Source of the DNA: Bacteroidales bacterium
GTDB lineage: Bacteria > Bacteroidota > Bacteroidia > Bacteroidales > Bacteroidaceae
Assembly: GCA_015060835.1 (NCBI GenBank)
Contig: SUXT01000011.1
Coordinates: 1-43,241, forward strand
Direction: 5' to 3'
DNA length: 43,241 nucleotides
A program made the position numbers and the translations under genes. The notes under the pieces are model-generated. The model worked only from the letters and a program-made list of their open reading frames with translations. It searched no databases and had not been told where the DNA came from. Shown here in pieces: positions 32,801 to 42,200 of this stretch (positions within the stretch are counted from its first letter, which is position 1; the number at the start of each line of letters is the position of its first letter).

Positions 32801-33424
32801 GAGGATCAGTACATCGGTAACCTCAAGTACAAGATGTATTGGTCAAATGCTCCCGAGGATATGAGCAATCCTCACAAACGCTTCCAGTTCGAGCTTATCC
32901 CCGCAACAGAGGATATGAACCTCGGTCTCTGGAGAGAGGCAGGCTACATCACAGCTGAGGACTCTTTGAACGCATACTACATCAAGCACGTTGAGACAGG
33001 TTACTACATCAAGGGTGCCGAAGGCCTCTACCGTGGTATCGGTCTTACAGAGTCTCCCGAGTCTCCCTTCGTAATCCGTCTGCAGGATGACAACGACTTC
33101 GACATCTACTGTCCTTTGAACGACGGTGAATGGACAGCATACCGTTCACTCTACTTCCGCAACTCTGGTGGTGAGAACAGCGACGTTTCTACATGGTCTC
33201 CCGGTGGTAACGAAACAGCTAAGTTCCACTTCCGCCGCGTAGGTGATCCCACAGGTATCGACACACCCATCATCGGTGGCGGCGAGCAGGGCGATGTACT
33301 CGTTTCAACATCTTACTACACTGTTGGCGGTACAGCAGTAAGCGCTCCTGTTAAGGGCATCAACATCGTCAAGAAGGTTTACGCTAACGGCGTTGTTGAA
33401 ACTGAGAAAGTTTTTGTAAAGTAA
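29879..33424 (+). CDS. Large secreted multidomain protein with internal duplication
   Basis: An 1181-residue protein with a signal peptide (about 1-20). A discoidin-like beta module occurs twice, at about 22-185 and 514-685; both copies carry LRFTV.(S/D)TN, an E(L/F).I..A.G(E/D).I strand and a GN(L/I)(T/D)(D/T)H(F/Y)H segment. Each is followed by a second module starting at about 190 and 687 (QVGEQVTTLEG / QLGEQITDASQ). Helical spacers lie at about 355-510 and 868-940, and a further beta region at about 945-1120. The last 35 residues (YYTVGGTAVSAPVKGINIVKK...KVFVK) resemble tails of Bacteroidota type IX secretion cargo, but this is uncertain. Codon use resembles nifJ, suggesting high expression. 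Surface glycan binding is plausible; no catalytic site was recognised. Confidence 0.8.
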   Translation: MKKNLLLTALLSLVAVFGMAQTATWPITLTRANGLPGQYAGMHYEFTSEMYKFDEAFNTLRFTVCSTNTTEGYMQTSLTDGISSGWGPGFPFFTMSELTILDANGEKIEYIATSNAAAANEGPIENLNNGNLTDHFHSTYYTGGCPQEYHYVELEFNEPISEFQLVWQTRSNLKNCPTYVGLTPGTEYLPYPEQEMQVGEQVTTLEGLAEEGAFFLIKGNAPEFEYELGGTKRTYPGGGFWNSPYGGHVTANAASLVYLVPQKDVENSYKICWLNNGHYLSNQEVAGWLNWTAKSEEAGYYQFQLCDSVENDFNILKDDSLCIGHDALGKMSLWYNDAEAMAKRSRPTTYNFTIYKAEIAAGDLASQLTDLIADAKARMEKLGKMEDYDTEGTWDALIAAIDAAEKATTASEILIAKLDLEEAIPNYAVVGLNAYLDSMDIIMEKLDEGELITSEAPEWVKGSYPADASDNLQAAQDAVLLLFDNYTTIADVDAGLDAAVLAIDNFWSSQINNVIEFPYRVGLPELRLPGEKQTNGSFRWESPVYYLTEEVSTLRFTVFDTNNHAKYSNSEFVFPTYGEFVIMNALGDTIKLTELDWSSNSVHASDGIGLAGLCDGNIDTHYHAAWDAGQVESYDADPNYVYIEAQLPEPISAFKFIQYGRKNSVNTPIDFAITTGSAITPNEAPLPYAYDIQLGEQITDASQIVDGEIYVIRGLYNCNPNAYMDGVEPGTPRYFAGDDVFGTNLQAPAAFLIKSTGNGDGTFYIQSLKDGKYWTKTTDENGWGHAGSTLDLAVASKVKIEPANHEGLDGSMVIYEYCENMIRDDESMPYVIFQDWGDLATFSVTGLDMNDLDGEGEWYINKAVMPEGNLYMLSGLMLEAEKYAKLKVGTDPGFYSQEVVGKFQAMYEKALKAQAKNDEAVAKEIVMPLFNAIQETATTKPNPVTPGTYVFVSSHEQSSWTSKKAMYAYDNSTPEDQYIGNLKYKMYWSNAPEDMSNPHKRFQFELIPATEDMNLGLWREAGYITAEDSLNAYYIKHVETGYYIKGAEGLYRGIGLTESPESPFVIRLQDDNDFDIYCPLNDGEWTAYRSLYFRNSGGENSDVSTWSPGGNETAKFHFRRVGDPTGIDTPIIGGGEQGDVLVSTSYYTVGGTAVSAPVKGINIVKKVYANGVVETEKVFVK

Positions 33425-33475
33425 TTACAAGACGACATCAGAAGGTGGATTGACTTCCATCTGATAAAATAGAAG

Positions 33476-33504
33476 ACTCCGCAGGTCAATCAGGCCTGCG
33501 GAGT
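33476..33504 (+). terminator. Hairpin terminator after the large secreted protein gene
   Basis: Ten-base arms (33476-33485 and 33495-33504) and a tail TCTTTTTT. A weaker imperfect hairpin precedes it at about 33436-33464. Confidence 0.85.
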
Positions 33505-33532
33505 TCTTTTTTGCGGGTTGGGAAATAAAATT

Positions 33533-33800
33533 ATTGGTGTCCGGTAAACGTATTTAAGTCGTTTAAAATTCAATATTTAAGTAACTAGAAGCTCCAATTC
33601 TTTATTAAGACAAATTTAAGTCAATGATTGGAACTCCCTCGCCCTGCGGGCACTCCCTCTTCAAGAGGGAGAATGTCATATATTGATAATTTTCAATGAT
33701 TTACATTCCTCCTCTTGAAGAGGAGGTGGATTCAAAAACTTGTTTTTGAAGACGGAGGAGTTCAAAACATAAGCAGAATAAAAATTCACCGGACACTAAT
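33533..33800 (+). repeat. Family A repeat, full-length copy
   Basis: About 268 bases from ATTGGTGTCCGGTAAA to TTCACCGGACACTAAT, matching 6955-7219 throughout. AAAAT stands close to both ends and may be a target duplication, but the flanks are too A-rich to be sure. It fills most of the 449-base gap 33425-33873. Confidence 0.8.
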
Positions 33801-33844
33801 AAAATAAAATAAGACATATAGCCTGAAACTATCGGAAAAATCAC

Positions 33845-33852
33845 TATCTTCG
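33845..33852 (+). promoter_or_regulatory. -7 box before the GSCFA/MurF-Alr operon
   Basis: TATCTTCG, the same variant as at mltG, 21 bases before the start codon. No -33 box was recognised; this region adjoins the right end of the family A repeat. Confidence 0.55.
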
Positions 33853-33873
33853 CAATCTGCAATACAGACTATC

Positions 33874-34875
33874 ATGCGTTTGACAACCCCCGTTGCTCTA
33901 CCCGAAAATGAGCTTGAAATTTCGTACGGAACCAAGCAGATGATAATAGGTTCGTGCTTCGCCGAGAATATCGGCGGACGACTTGTCGCATGCAAGTTCC
34001 CGGTAATGCTGAACCCCTTCGGCATTCTCTACAATCCACTCTCCATCGCCACTGCACTTGAGAGGATGGAAGAGTGCAGACTTTTTACCGAAAATTCGAC
34101 CGAACTTGCATTTCACGAAGAGCGCTGGCACAGCATGTTGCATCACGGCGACTTTTCGCGCGCCGGTAAAGAGGAGCTTATTGAAAATATCAACAGCAGA
34201 CTGACGCAGGCATCCGAGTGGATAAAAGAGACGGAGTTGCTGTCGCTCACCTTCGGAACAGCATATGTTTACAGGCGCAAAAGCGATAATATGGTAGTGG
34301 GTAACTGCCACAAGATACCCTCCACACAGTTCGAACGTTCACTCTTGTCGCCCACAGAGATTGTAACTGCAATGAGCAGAATACTCGAAAGACTCTTCAG
34401 CCGCAACAACGCGATGAAAGTGATGCTTACAGTAAGCCCCATACGCCACTTCCGCGACGGTGCCCACGGCAACCAAGTGAGCAAGGCCACACTGTTGCTC
34501 GCCGTAGACGAACTGCAAAAGAGATTCCCGGAAAAGATTTTCTACTTCCCCTCATACGAAATTGTACTCGACGAACTGCGCGACTACCGCTTCTACGCCG
34601 AAGATATGCTACACCCCTCCCCCATTGCAGCAAATTACATTTGGGAGCGATTCGGGGAGTGCTACTTCGGCGAAGAGACAAGAAGCATTGCTGCAAAGGT
34701 GGAAGAGATAAACAGGGCACTTGCCCACCGCCCGATAAACGGAGCCTCAGCGGCACATGCCGATTTTAAAAGCAAATTATTGTTAAAGATTGAGAGACTT
34801 ACAGAAAAATATCCTTTCTTTGATTTTTCAAAAGAGACTGAGCAATTAAAAAACAGTCTTTCATACAACTTCTAA
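33874..34875 (+). CDS. GSCFA family protein (SGNH-hydrolase-like)
   Basis: A 333-residue protein with the naming motif IGSCFAENIGG (Ser27 in GSCFA), then LTFGTAYVY, GNCHKIP and LTVSPIRHFRDG. The DMLHPSPIAANYIW block near residue 245 places an Asp and a His as in the last motif of SGNH hydrolases, so Ser27-Asp-His could be a catalytic set. The substrate is unknown. There is no signal peptide. The stop lies 11 bases before the MurF-Alr start, so the two genes are cotranscribed; this linkage to a cell-wall enzyme suggests, but does not prove, a role in envelope synthesis. Confidence 0.88.
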   Translation: MRLTTPVALPENELEISYGTKQMIIGSCFAENIGGRLVACKFPVMLNPFGILYNPLSIATALERMEECRLFTENSTELAFHEERWHSMLHHGDFSRAGKEELIENINSRLTQASEWIKETELLSLTFGTAYVYRRKSDNMVVGNCHKIPSTQFERSLLSPTEIVTAMSRILERLFSRNNAMKVMLTVSPIRHFRDGAHGNQVSKATLLLAVDELQKRFPEKIFYFPSYEIVLDELRDYRFYAEDMLHPSPIAANYIWERFGECYFGEETRSIAAKVEEINRALAHRPINGASAAHADFKSKLLLKIERLTEKYPFFDFSKETEQLKNSLSYNF

Positions 34876-34886
34876 AGAGGTAAAAG

Positions 34887-37367
34887 ATGCCGTACACGAT
34901 AGAACAAGTAAGCGAAATTATAAAAGCCCAACATATTTGCGGCGCACCCGGAGTAAAAATCTTACGTCTGCTGACAGACAGCCGCTCGCTGAGTTTCCCC
35001 GAAGAGACACTCTTCTTCTCCATAGTAACCGCAAGCGGCGACGGCCACAACTACATAGATACGCTCTACAAGCGCGGAGTAAGGAACTTTGTTGTAGGAA
35101 AGACCTTTGACAGCACCTCGTACGAAGGGGCCAATTTCCTTGTCGTGGACGACACACTGAAAGCCTTGCAGACACTCGCGGCACACCACCGCTCGACATT
35201 CGACATTCCCATCGTGGGAATCACCGGCAGCGACGGCAAGACCATCGTCAAGGAGTGGCTCTATCAAATAACAGACGGCAGTCATGTGGTTGCACGTTCC
35301 CCACGCAGCTACAATTCGCAGATAGGCGTCCCCCTCTCTGTGTGGATGCTCGGCGAAGAGAGCACATTGGGCATATTCGAGGCGGGAATATCGAGGCAGG
35401 ACGAAATGGACCGTCTGCAAAAAATCATACGCCCGACGATAGGAATAATCACAAACCTGAGCGAAGCGCATCAGGAGAATTTCAGCAACATGCAGCAGAA
35501 GTGCTCCGAAAAGCTGTCGCTCTTCAAGGAGTGCGATGTGATAATCTACAACGGCGACAACCCTATACTATCGAACAGCGTGCACCGCTCGCTGCTCTCC
35601 TCGCGCGAAATTGCATGGTCGTGCAAAGATCCCGAACGTCCTCTATTCATAAGTTCAATAGAAAAAGCGACCGAAGGTACCACAATAAAATACCGCTACC
35701 TCTCATTCGAGCACAGTTATTATATACCTTTTGTCGACGATGCATCAATCGAAGATTCCATCAACTGCCTTGCAGCAGCACTCTACCTGATGGTTCCCGC
35801 CGAAACCATTGCCGAGCGCATGGCACAGCTTGAACCTGTGGCAATGCGTCTCGAAGTGAAAGAGGGTATAAACAACTGTGTGATAATCAATGACAATTCA
35901 AATTCCGACACAGCCTCACTCGACATTGCGCTCGACTTTATGGAGCGCCGTTGCAGTACAATGGCAAGTCTGTCGCACACGCTCATTCTCTCCGACCTTA
36001 AAGAGACGGGGCAGACGGCACGCTCGCTCTACCGCACTGTGGCACGATACATTGAAAAGCGCGGGATAAACAAGCTCATAGGCATAGGAAAAGATATAAA
36101 ATCCGAAGGCGACAGGCTATCAAAAGCTGTAACTGAAGCACATTTCTTCGTTTCAGTGGAGGAATTCATGCAATCGCCGATATTCGCAGCCCTGCATGAT
36201 GAGGCAATTCTTGTAAAAGGTTCCCACGCCTTCCGCTTCGAAGAGATATCCGAAGCACTCGAAAAGAAGGTACACCAGACAATACTTGAAGTAAACCTAT
36301 CGGCACTGCGCGAAAATCTTAACCACTACCGCAAGTTCCTGCACCCTGACACAAAAATGATATGCATGGTAAAGGCCTCGGCATACGGCACGGGAGCTAT
36401 GGAAGTTGCCCGCACCTTGCAGGAGTCGCACGTGAACTACCTTGCAGTGGCTGTGGTCGACGAGGGAGTGGAACTGCGCCGTGCAGGACTTACAGCGGGC
36501 ATAATAATAATGAACCCCGAACCATGTTCGTTCCGCACACTCTTTGAGAATAAACTCGAACCGGAGGTTTATAGTTTCTCCATGCTACGCGCACTTGTTC
36601 AGGCGGCCACACGCGAGGGAATAACCGACTATCCTGTACACATAAAGATTGACACAGGAATGCATCGTCTGGGATTCCTCCCCGAAGAGGTACCCGCCCT
36701 TGTCGAAGAGCTCAAGAAGCAATCGGCACTTACTCCCCGCTCGGTATTTTCACACTTTGCGGGTAGCGATTCCGAGGTATTCAATTACTTCACCGAAGAG
36801 CAGACGGCCCGCTTCGTAAAAGCAGCCGACACCTTGCAGGCAGCCTTTCCCCACCACATATTGCGACACATCTGCAACAGCGCGGCAATAGAACGCTTTG
36901 CCGACCGACAGATGGACATGGTGCGCCTTGGAATAGGATTGTACGGCGTATCGCCGATTAAGGAAGATGCTGCCCTAAAGACCGTAGCCACACTTAAGAC
37001 AATAATCCTGCACACCTGCAATGTACCTGCTGACGAAACTGTGGGATACAGCCGCAAAGGGACACTATCGCGCCCATCGCGCATAGCAGCCCTGCCGATA
37101 GGATATGCCGACGGACTCAACCGCAAACTTGGCAACGGCAACGGCTACTGCCTCGTCAACGGCAAAAAGGCAAAATATGTGGGAAACATCTGCATGGATG
37201 TATGCATGATAGATGTTACGGACATCGACTGCAAGGAGGGCGACAGCGTGGAGATATTCGGAAGCAATCTGCCCATTTACCGTCTCGCCGAATGGCTCGA
37301 CACGATTCCTTATGAAGTTCTTACATCGGTGTCGACACGTATAAAGCGTGTTTATTATTGCGATTGA
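34887..37367 (+). CDS. murF-alr: Fused MurF ligase and alanine racemase
   Basis: An 826-residue fusion. Residues 1-about 455 are MurF (UDP-MurNAc-tripeptide:D-Ala-D-Ala ligase), with the ATP loop GITGSDGKT at about 111-119. Residues about 462-826 are a PLP alanine racemase, with the cofactor lysine at about 496 in MVKASAYGTG and a CMDVCMIDVTD block near the end. The racemase makes D-alanine and MurF adds the D-Ala-D-Ala dipeptide; Ddl, the step between, is not in the window. This fusion is known in Bacteroidota. In the ligase, KTIVKEW replaces the more usual KT(T/S) after the loop glycine-lysine. A purine-rich AAGAGG lies 5 bases or so before the start, one of the few Shine-Dalgarno-like sequences here. 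Confidence 0.95.
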   Translation: MPYTIEQVSEIIKAQHICGAPGVKILRLLTDSRSLSFPEETLFFSIVTASGDGHNYIDTLYKRGVRNFVVGKTFDSTSYEGANFLVVDDTLKALQTLAAHHRSTFDIPIVGITGSDGKTIVKEWLYQITDGSHVVARSPRSYNSQIGVPLSVWMLGEESTLGIFEAGISRQDEMDRLQKIIRPTIGIITNLSEAHQENFSNMQQKCSEKLSLFKECDVIIYNGDNPILSNSVHRSLLSSREIAWSCKDPERPLFISSIEKATEGTTIKYRYLSFEHSYYIPFVDDASIEDSINCLAAALYLMVPAETIAERMAQLEPVAMRLEVKEGINNCVIINDNSNSDTASLDIALDFMERRCSTMASLSHTLILSDLKETGQTARSLYRTVARYIEKRGINKLIGIGKDIKSEGDRLSKAVTEAHFFVSVEEFMQSPIFAALHDEAILVKGSHAFRFEEISEALEKKVHQTILEVNLSALRENLNHYRKFLHPDTKMICMVKASAYGTGAMEVARTLQESHVNYLAVAVVDEGVELRRAGLTAGIIIMNPEPCSFRTLFENKLEPEVYSFSMLRALVQAATREGITDYPVHIKIDTGMHRLGFLPEEVPALVEELKKQSALTPRSVFSHFAGSDSEVFNYFTEEQTARFVKAADTLQAAFPHHILRHICNSAAIERFADRQMDMVRLGIGLYGVSPIKEDAALKTVATLKTIILHTCNVPADETVGYSRKGTLSRPSRIAALPIGYADGLNRKLGNGNGYCLVNGKKAKYVGNICMDVCMIDVTDIDCKEGDSVEIFGSNLPIYRLAEWLDTIPYEVLTSVSTRIKRVYYCD

Positions 37368-37392
37368 AAATTCTATAAGGTTTTTGAAATTA

Positions 37393-37460
37393 TAGGGTCA
37401 TTAGAGTCTTTAGGGTCATTAGAGACCTTAGAGACCTTAAAGGCCCTAAAGACCCTACTA
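37393..37460. repeat. Short-unit repeat between convergent genes
   Basis: TAGGGTCATTAGAG occurs twice and CTTAGAGAC-type units recur. GTCTTTAGGG (about 37406-37415) can pair with CCCTAAAGAC (37444-37453), so the RNA can fold. It is the only candidate terminator between murF-alr and the convergent glycosidase gene. Confidence 0.6.
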
Positions 37461-37467
37461 TCTGCTA

Positions 37468-39144
37468 TCACCTCACAAACAATTCCCGAAGAAGAATATC
37501 GCCCTGTCTTGTCATCACCTCCAGACGGTAACATCCGGCAGGCAGGCCCTCCACATTCACACTCTCGTTGTAGGGCATCGAATAGAGCAATTTTCCGCTG
37601 AAATCTTTTATCAGCACCCTCATGCCCCAGCTCTGTGCATCGGGCAGGATAAAACTGTCGCGGTACATACGCGAACATGGCGCACGCTCGCGCCACTCTG
37701 CAACAGGGCTCTCAACCTCGAATGCATCCACCGCCGTTACTGCCCAATGGGTATCCTGCGGAGTATCGTTCCAAACGAACAGAGTATCAGTAAGATTGGC
37801 TGCAATAAGATTGTCAATATTTTCTGTATCAACAGGATACACCGACGAACGGTAGAGATTGTATCGCGTCTGCGGACGGCCGTTCTTAGCCTTCACACCG
37901 CTCCACGACAGGCGGAGGGCATTGAACAGATGTTCGCCCTTGAAGTTCTTGGGAGCCTCAAGTTTAGCTTCGCCCGACCACTCCATTGCAGGAATAAGCG
38001 CCTTTTTACGATTGAATACTTTCAGAAATTCGGCAACGCCTTTATAGTTCTTCAGCAGATGCTCTGCACGGAAGATAGCTGTGCCTGCCGCTCCTGCCTC
38101 GCGCGAAGTAAAGAACTGCCGGGTAATCTCTTCGCGTGCCCAATCGCCCTCACCCGGCATAAGGCGGTAAACACCCAGTCCGGGCGCTATGTGGCGACCC
38201 GCTGAATTTTCCTGCCAATCGAGCATGAATGGATAAAAATTGTTTCCCGAAAAGTACATCATAGGGAAGAGTGCATCCATGATACCCTGCTCCAGCCAAC
38301 GCTGAGCCTCCTGAAAAACAGTGTTGTGAGCATCCCACCCGCGAGAGGAGTATCTTGTGAGATTATCGTGCTTGCCAAGCGGAGCGCAACTTACTCTCAC
38401 CCACGGCTTTATATTCTTTACAGACGAGTATATCTTCTGCACAATGGAGGTGATGTTGGCGCGGCGCCATTCAGTGTGGCTCATTCCTTTACCGTAGCGG
38501 CGGTGCAGAGCATAGTCGTTGTAGTCGCGCGGTTGGTCGGGGTAACGTATATAGTCGAGGTGAATACCATCGACATCATATTTGCCCACAATTTCGGAGA
38601 CTAACGAGACAAGATAGTCGGCCGTCTCGGGCGTGCCGGGCTCCATGTACCAGCTACCCTTGTAGAGCTTGCACATAGCGGGATGTCTGCGGCTCAGACT
38701 CATACGCCCATGTGAATTGACATGCTTCACCTTGCCCAACGGCAACGTAACCAGCCATGCGTGCAACTGCATGCCCCTCTTGTGGCACTCCTCGATGGCA
38801 AAAGCCAGAGGGTCGTATCCGGGATTCCTGCCCGCCTTACCTGTAAGCACTGCCGAAAAAGGCTCAATATCAGACGGATAGATAACATCTCCACGCACGC
38901 GCGTCTGCAATAATATTGTATTTATATTATATACAGCCAACGAATCGAGCAGGGCCTTGAATTCGTTTTTCTGCTTTTCGACATCAGCAGTGGACTTAAT
39001 TATGGTCTTGGGCCAATCGAGATTCTCTATCGTAGTTACCCAAACAGCACGATACTCTCTTTTGGGAGAGTACCAATATTGCGCTTCGGCTACCGACGGC
39101 GACAACAGCGCAATACACATAAGGACTATAAATAAGTATTTCAT
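37468..39144 (-). CDS. Secreted GHL10-type glycoside hydrolase-like protein
   Basis: From the ATG at 39144 the protein has 558 residues with a signal peptide (MKYLFIVLMCIALLSPSVAEA). The barrel begins REYRAVWVTTIENLDWP (GHL10 signature), with NTILLQTRVRGDVIYPSDIEP and VDGIHLDYIRYPD, the conserved acidic block. About 420-500 is a fibronectin-like beta domain and the C-terminus (GKLLYSMPYNESVNVEGLPAGCYRLEV...) resembles a type IX secretion-like tail. Relatives are proposed to act on peptidoglycan or glucans; the substrate is not settled. A GTG at 39159 is in frame, but it lies within the -7 box (39159-39166), so it cannot be the start. Confidence 0.85.
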   Translation of the reverse strand: MKYLFIVLMCIALLSPSVAEAQYWYSPKREYRAVWVTTIENLDWPKTIIKSTADVEKQKNEFKALLDSLAVYNINTILLQTRVRGDVIYPSDIEPFSAVLTGKAGRNPGYDPLAFAIEECHKRGMQLHAWLVTLPLGKVKHVNSHGRMSLSRRHPAMCKLYKGSWYMEPGTPETADYLVSLVSEIVGKYDVDGIHLDYIRYPDQPRDYNDYALHRRYGKGMSHTEWRRANITSIVQKIYSSVKNIKPWVRVSCAPLGKHDNLTRYSSRGWDAHNTVFQEAQRWLEQGIMDALFPMMYFSGNNFYPFMLDWQENSAGRHIAPGLGVYRLMPGEGDWAREEITRQFFTSREAGAAGTAIFRAEHLLKNYKGVAEFLKVFNRKKALIPAMEWSGEAKLEAPKNFKGEHLFNALRLSWSGVKAKNGRPQTRYNLYRSSVYPVDTENIDNLIAANLTDTLFVWNDTPQDTHWAVTAVDAFEVESPVAEWRERAPCSRMYRDSFILPDAQSWGMRVLIKDFSGKLLYSMPYNESVNVEGLPAGCYRLEVMTRQGDILLRELFVR

Positions 39145-39158
39145 AATTAAAATCTTCA

Positions 39159-39166
39159 CAAAAATA
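39159..39166 (-). promoter_or_regulatory. -7 box of the GHL10 gene
   Basis: TATTTTTG on the minus strand, 14 bases before the ATG at 39144, implying a very short leader. Confidence 0.55.
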
Positions 39167-39209
39167 CTCTTTTTTGAGGATTTTATAGTAATAGTATCCG
39201 ATTATTTTG

Positions 39210-39217
39210 TAATTTTG
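39210..39217 (+). promoter_or_regulatory. -7 box of nifJ
   Basis: TAATTTTG, 52 bases before the start. It is divergent from the GHL10 promoter; no clear -33 box. Confidence 0.55.
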
Positions 39218-39269
39218 TACGTTCAAACTATGATAAAATACAATATAAACTTTTATATAGTAAAAACTT

Positions 39270-42200
39270 ATGACAAAGACAAAGAAATTTATCACTTGTG
39301 ACGGAAACCAGGCTGCGGCACACGTAGCTTATATGTTTTCCGAGGTAGCTGCCATCTACCCCATCACACCTTCGTCTACAATGGCGGAGTACGTTGACGA
39401 GTGGGCAGCTCAGGGACGTAAGAATCTCTTCGGCGAGACAGTTGCCGTTCAGGAGATGCAGTCTGAAGGTGGTGCTGCCGGTGCAGTACATGGTTCATTG
39501 CAGGCAGGTGCATTGACTAACACATTTACAGCATCACAGGGTCTTCTGTTGATGATTCCCAATATGTACAAGATTGCCGGCGAGCTTCTTCCCTCGGTAT
39601 TCCACGTATCGGCACGAAGCCTTGCAGGTAGCTCATTGTGTATCTTCGGTGACCACATGGACGTTATGGCTTGCCGTCAGACAGGCTTCGCAATGCTTTG
39701 CGAGGGTTCTGTTCAGGAGGTTATGGATCTTGCTCCCGTAGCGCACCTTGCTACTTTGAAGAGCCGCATCCCCTTCCTCAACTTCTTCGACGGATTCCGT
39801 ACATCACACGAGATTCAGAAAATCGAGCTTCTTGAGCAGGAGGACATCGCTCCCCTCGTAGACTGGAATGCAGTTCAGGAGTTCCGCAACCGCGCACTTA
39901 CTCCCACAGCACCCTCTACACGTGGTACAGCAGAGAACCCCGAAACATTCATGACTCACAAAGAGGTTGTAAACAAGTACTACGACGCAGTACCCGACAT
40001 CGTTGCAGAGTACATGAAGGAGATTTCTGCAATCACAGGTCGCAACTACGCTCCCTTCACATACTACGGTGCTCCCGATGCTGACCGCGTAATCGTGGTT
40101 ATGGGCTCGGCAACAGAGGCTGTTAAGGAGACTATCGACTACCTTGCACAGCAGGGCGAGAAGGTAGGTCTTGTAAGCGTACACCTCTACCGTCCCTTCT
40201 CATTGAAGTACCTCGCAGCTGTAATGCCCAAGAGCGTTAAGCGCATAGCTGTACTCGACCGTACAAAAGAGCCCGGTGCAAACGGCGAGCCCCTCTACCT
40301 CGATGTAGTTGAGGCATTCAACGACTGCCCCGAATTGAAGGCTATCAACCCCGTAATCGTAGGCGGCCGCTTCGGTATCGGTTCTAACGATACTACACCT
40401 GCCGTTATCATGTCGGTATATGAGAACCTTGCATTGCCCACACCCAAGAACCACTTTACAGTAGGTATCGTTGATGACGTTACATTCACATCACTCCCCG
40501 CAAAGGAGGAGATTGCTGTGTCAGAGGGTATGTTCGAGGCAAAATTCTACGGTCTCGGTGCAGACGGTACAGTAGGTGCAAACAAGAACTCAGTTAAGAT
40601 TATCGGTGAGAACACAGACAAGCACTGTCAGGCATACTTCTCATACGACTCAAAGAAGTCGGGTGGTTTCACATGTTCACACCTCCGTTTCGGTGATGCT
40701 CCCATCCGCTCAACATACCTTGTAAACACTCCCAACTTCGTGGCTTGCCACGTACAGGCATACTTGCGCATGTACGATGTAATCCGCGGTCTCCAGAAGG
40801 GCGGTACATTCCTTCTTAACACTGTATGGGAAGGCGAGGAGCTCATCAACAACCTCCCCAACGACATCAAGAGCTACTTCGCTAAGAACGACATCAAAGT
40901 TTACTATATCAACGCTACAAAGATTGCTCAGGAGATTGGTCTCGGCAACCGTACAAACACAATCCTCCAGAGCGCATTCTTCCGCATCACAGGCGTTATT
41001 CCCGTAGATCTCGCTATCGAGCAGATGAAGAAGTTCATCGTTAAGTCTTACGGCAAGAAGGGTCAGGACATCGTTGACAAGAACAACGCGGCTGTTGACC
41101 GTGGCGGCGAATACCAGCAGTTGGCTATCGACCCCGCATGGGCAAACCTCCCCGCAGATGTTACTCCTGCAAACGACGATCCCGCATTCATCAACGAGAT
41201 TGTACGCCCCATCAACGCACAGAAGGGTGCTCAGTTGCCCGTATCTGCATTCTTGAAGGTTGTTGACGGTACATGGCCCCAGGGAACATCGGCATATGAG
41301 AAGCGCGGTGTAAGTGCATTCGTTCCCAAATGGGATGCTTCTAAGTGTATCCAGTGTAACCGTTGTTCATACGTTTGTCCTCACGGCTGTATCCGTCCCT
41401 TCGTACTCGACGAGAACGAGAAGGCAGGCTTCACAGCAGAGACAATCGAAATGAAGGCTCCCGCAGCCATGAAGGGCATGAACTTCCGTATTCAGGTAGG
41501 CGTACTCGACTGTCTCGGTTGCGGCAACTGTGTTGATGTATGTCCCGGCAATCCCAAGCTCGGCGGTTCGGCACTCTCTATGGTATCTCTTGAGCAGGAG
41601 AGAGCAGAGGCTGCAAACTGGGATTACTGCGTTAAGAATGTAAAGACAAAGCAGGCACTTGTTGACGTTAAGTCTAACCCCAAGAACTCACAGTTCGCTA
41701 CTCCCCTCTTCGAGTTCTCAGGTGCATGTTCAGGTTGCGGTGAGACACCTTACGTTAAGCTCGTTACACAGCTCTTCGGCGACCACCAGCTCGTTGCCAA
41801 CGCTACAGGTTGTTCTTCAATCTACTCAGGTTCTGTACCCTCAACCCCCTACACGACCAACGAGAAGGGCGAGGGTCCCGCATGGGCAAACTCACTGTTC
41901 GAGGACTTCTGCGAGTTCGGTCTCGGTATGAAGCTCGCTGACAACAAGATGCGTAAACGTCTTGAGCGTATCATGACAGAGGCTCAGGATTGCACAAAGT
42001 GCAGCGACGAGACAAAGGCACTCTTCCGTCAGTGGATTGAAAACAAGGAGGACGCTACAATCACTAAGGAGCTTGAGCCCCAGATTATCGCTGCTTGCGA
42101 GGCTTGCGGTTGCGACTACTCTAAACAGATTCTTGCAATCAAGCAGTTCATCGCCAAACGTTCACAGTGGATCATCGGTGGTGACGGTGCATCATACGAC

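Noticed and set aside
29879-33424. Firm assignment as type IX secretion cargo
   Set aside because: The C-terminal 35 residues are suggestive, but no sorting-domain signature is complete and no secretion-system gene is in the window, so I left it as a possibility.
38996-39295. 99-residue minus-strand frame, rich in Phe, Tyr and Ile
   Set aside because: It covers the AT-rich divergent promoter region between the GHL10 gene and nifJ and overlaps both genes; composition explains the residues.
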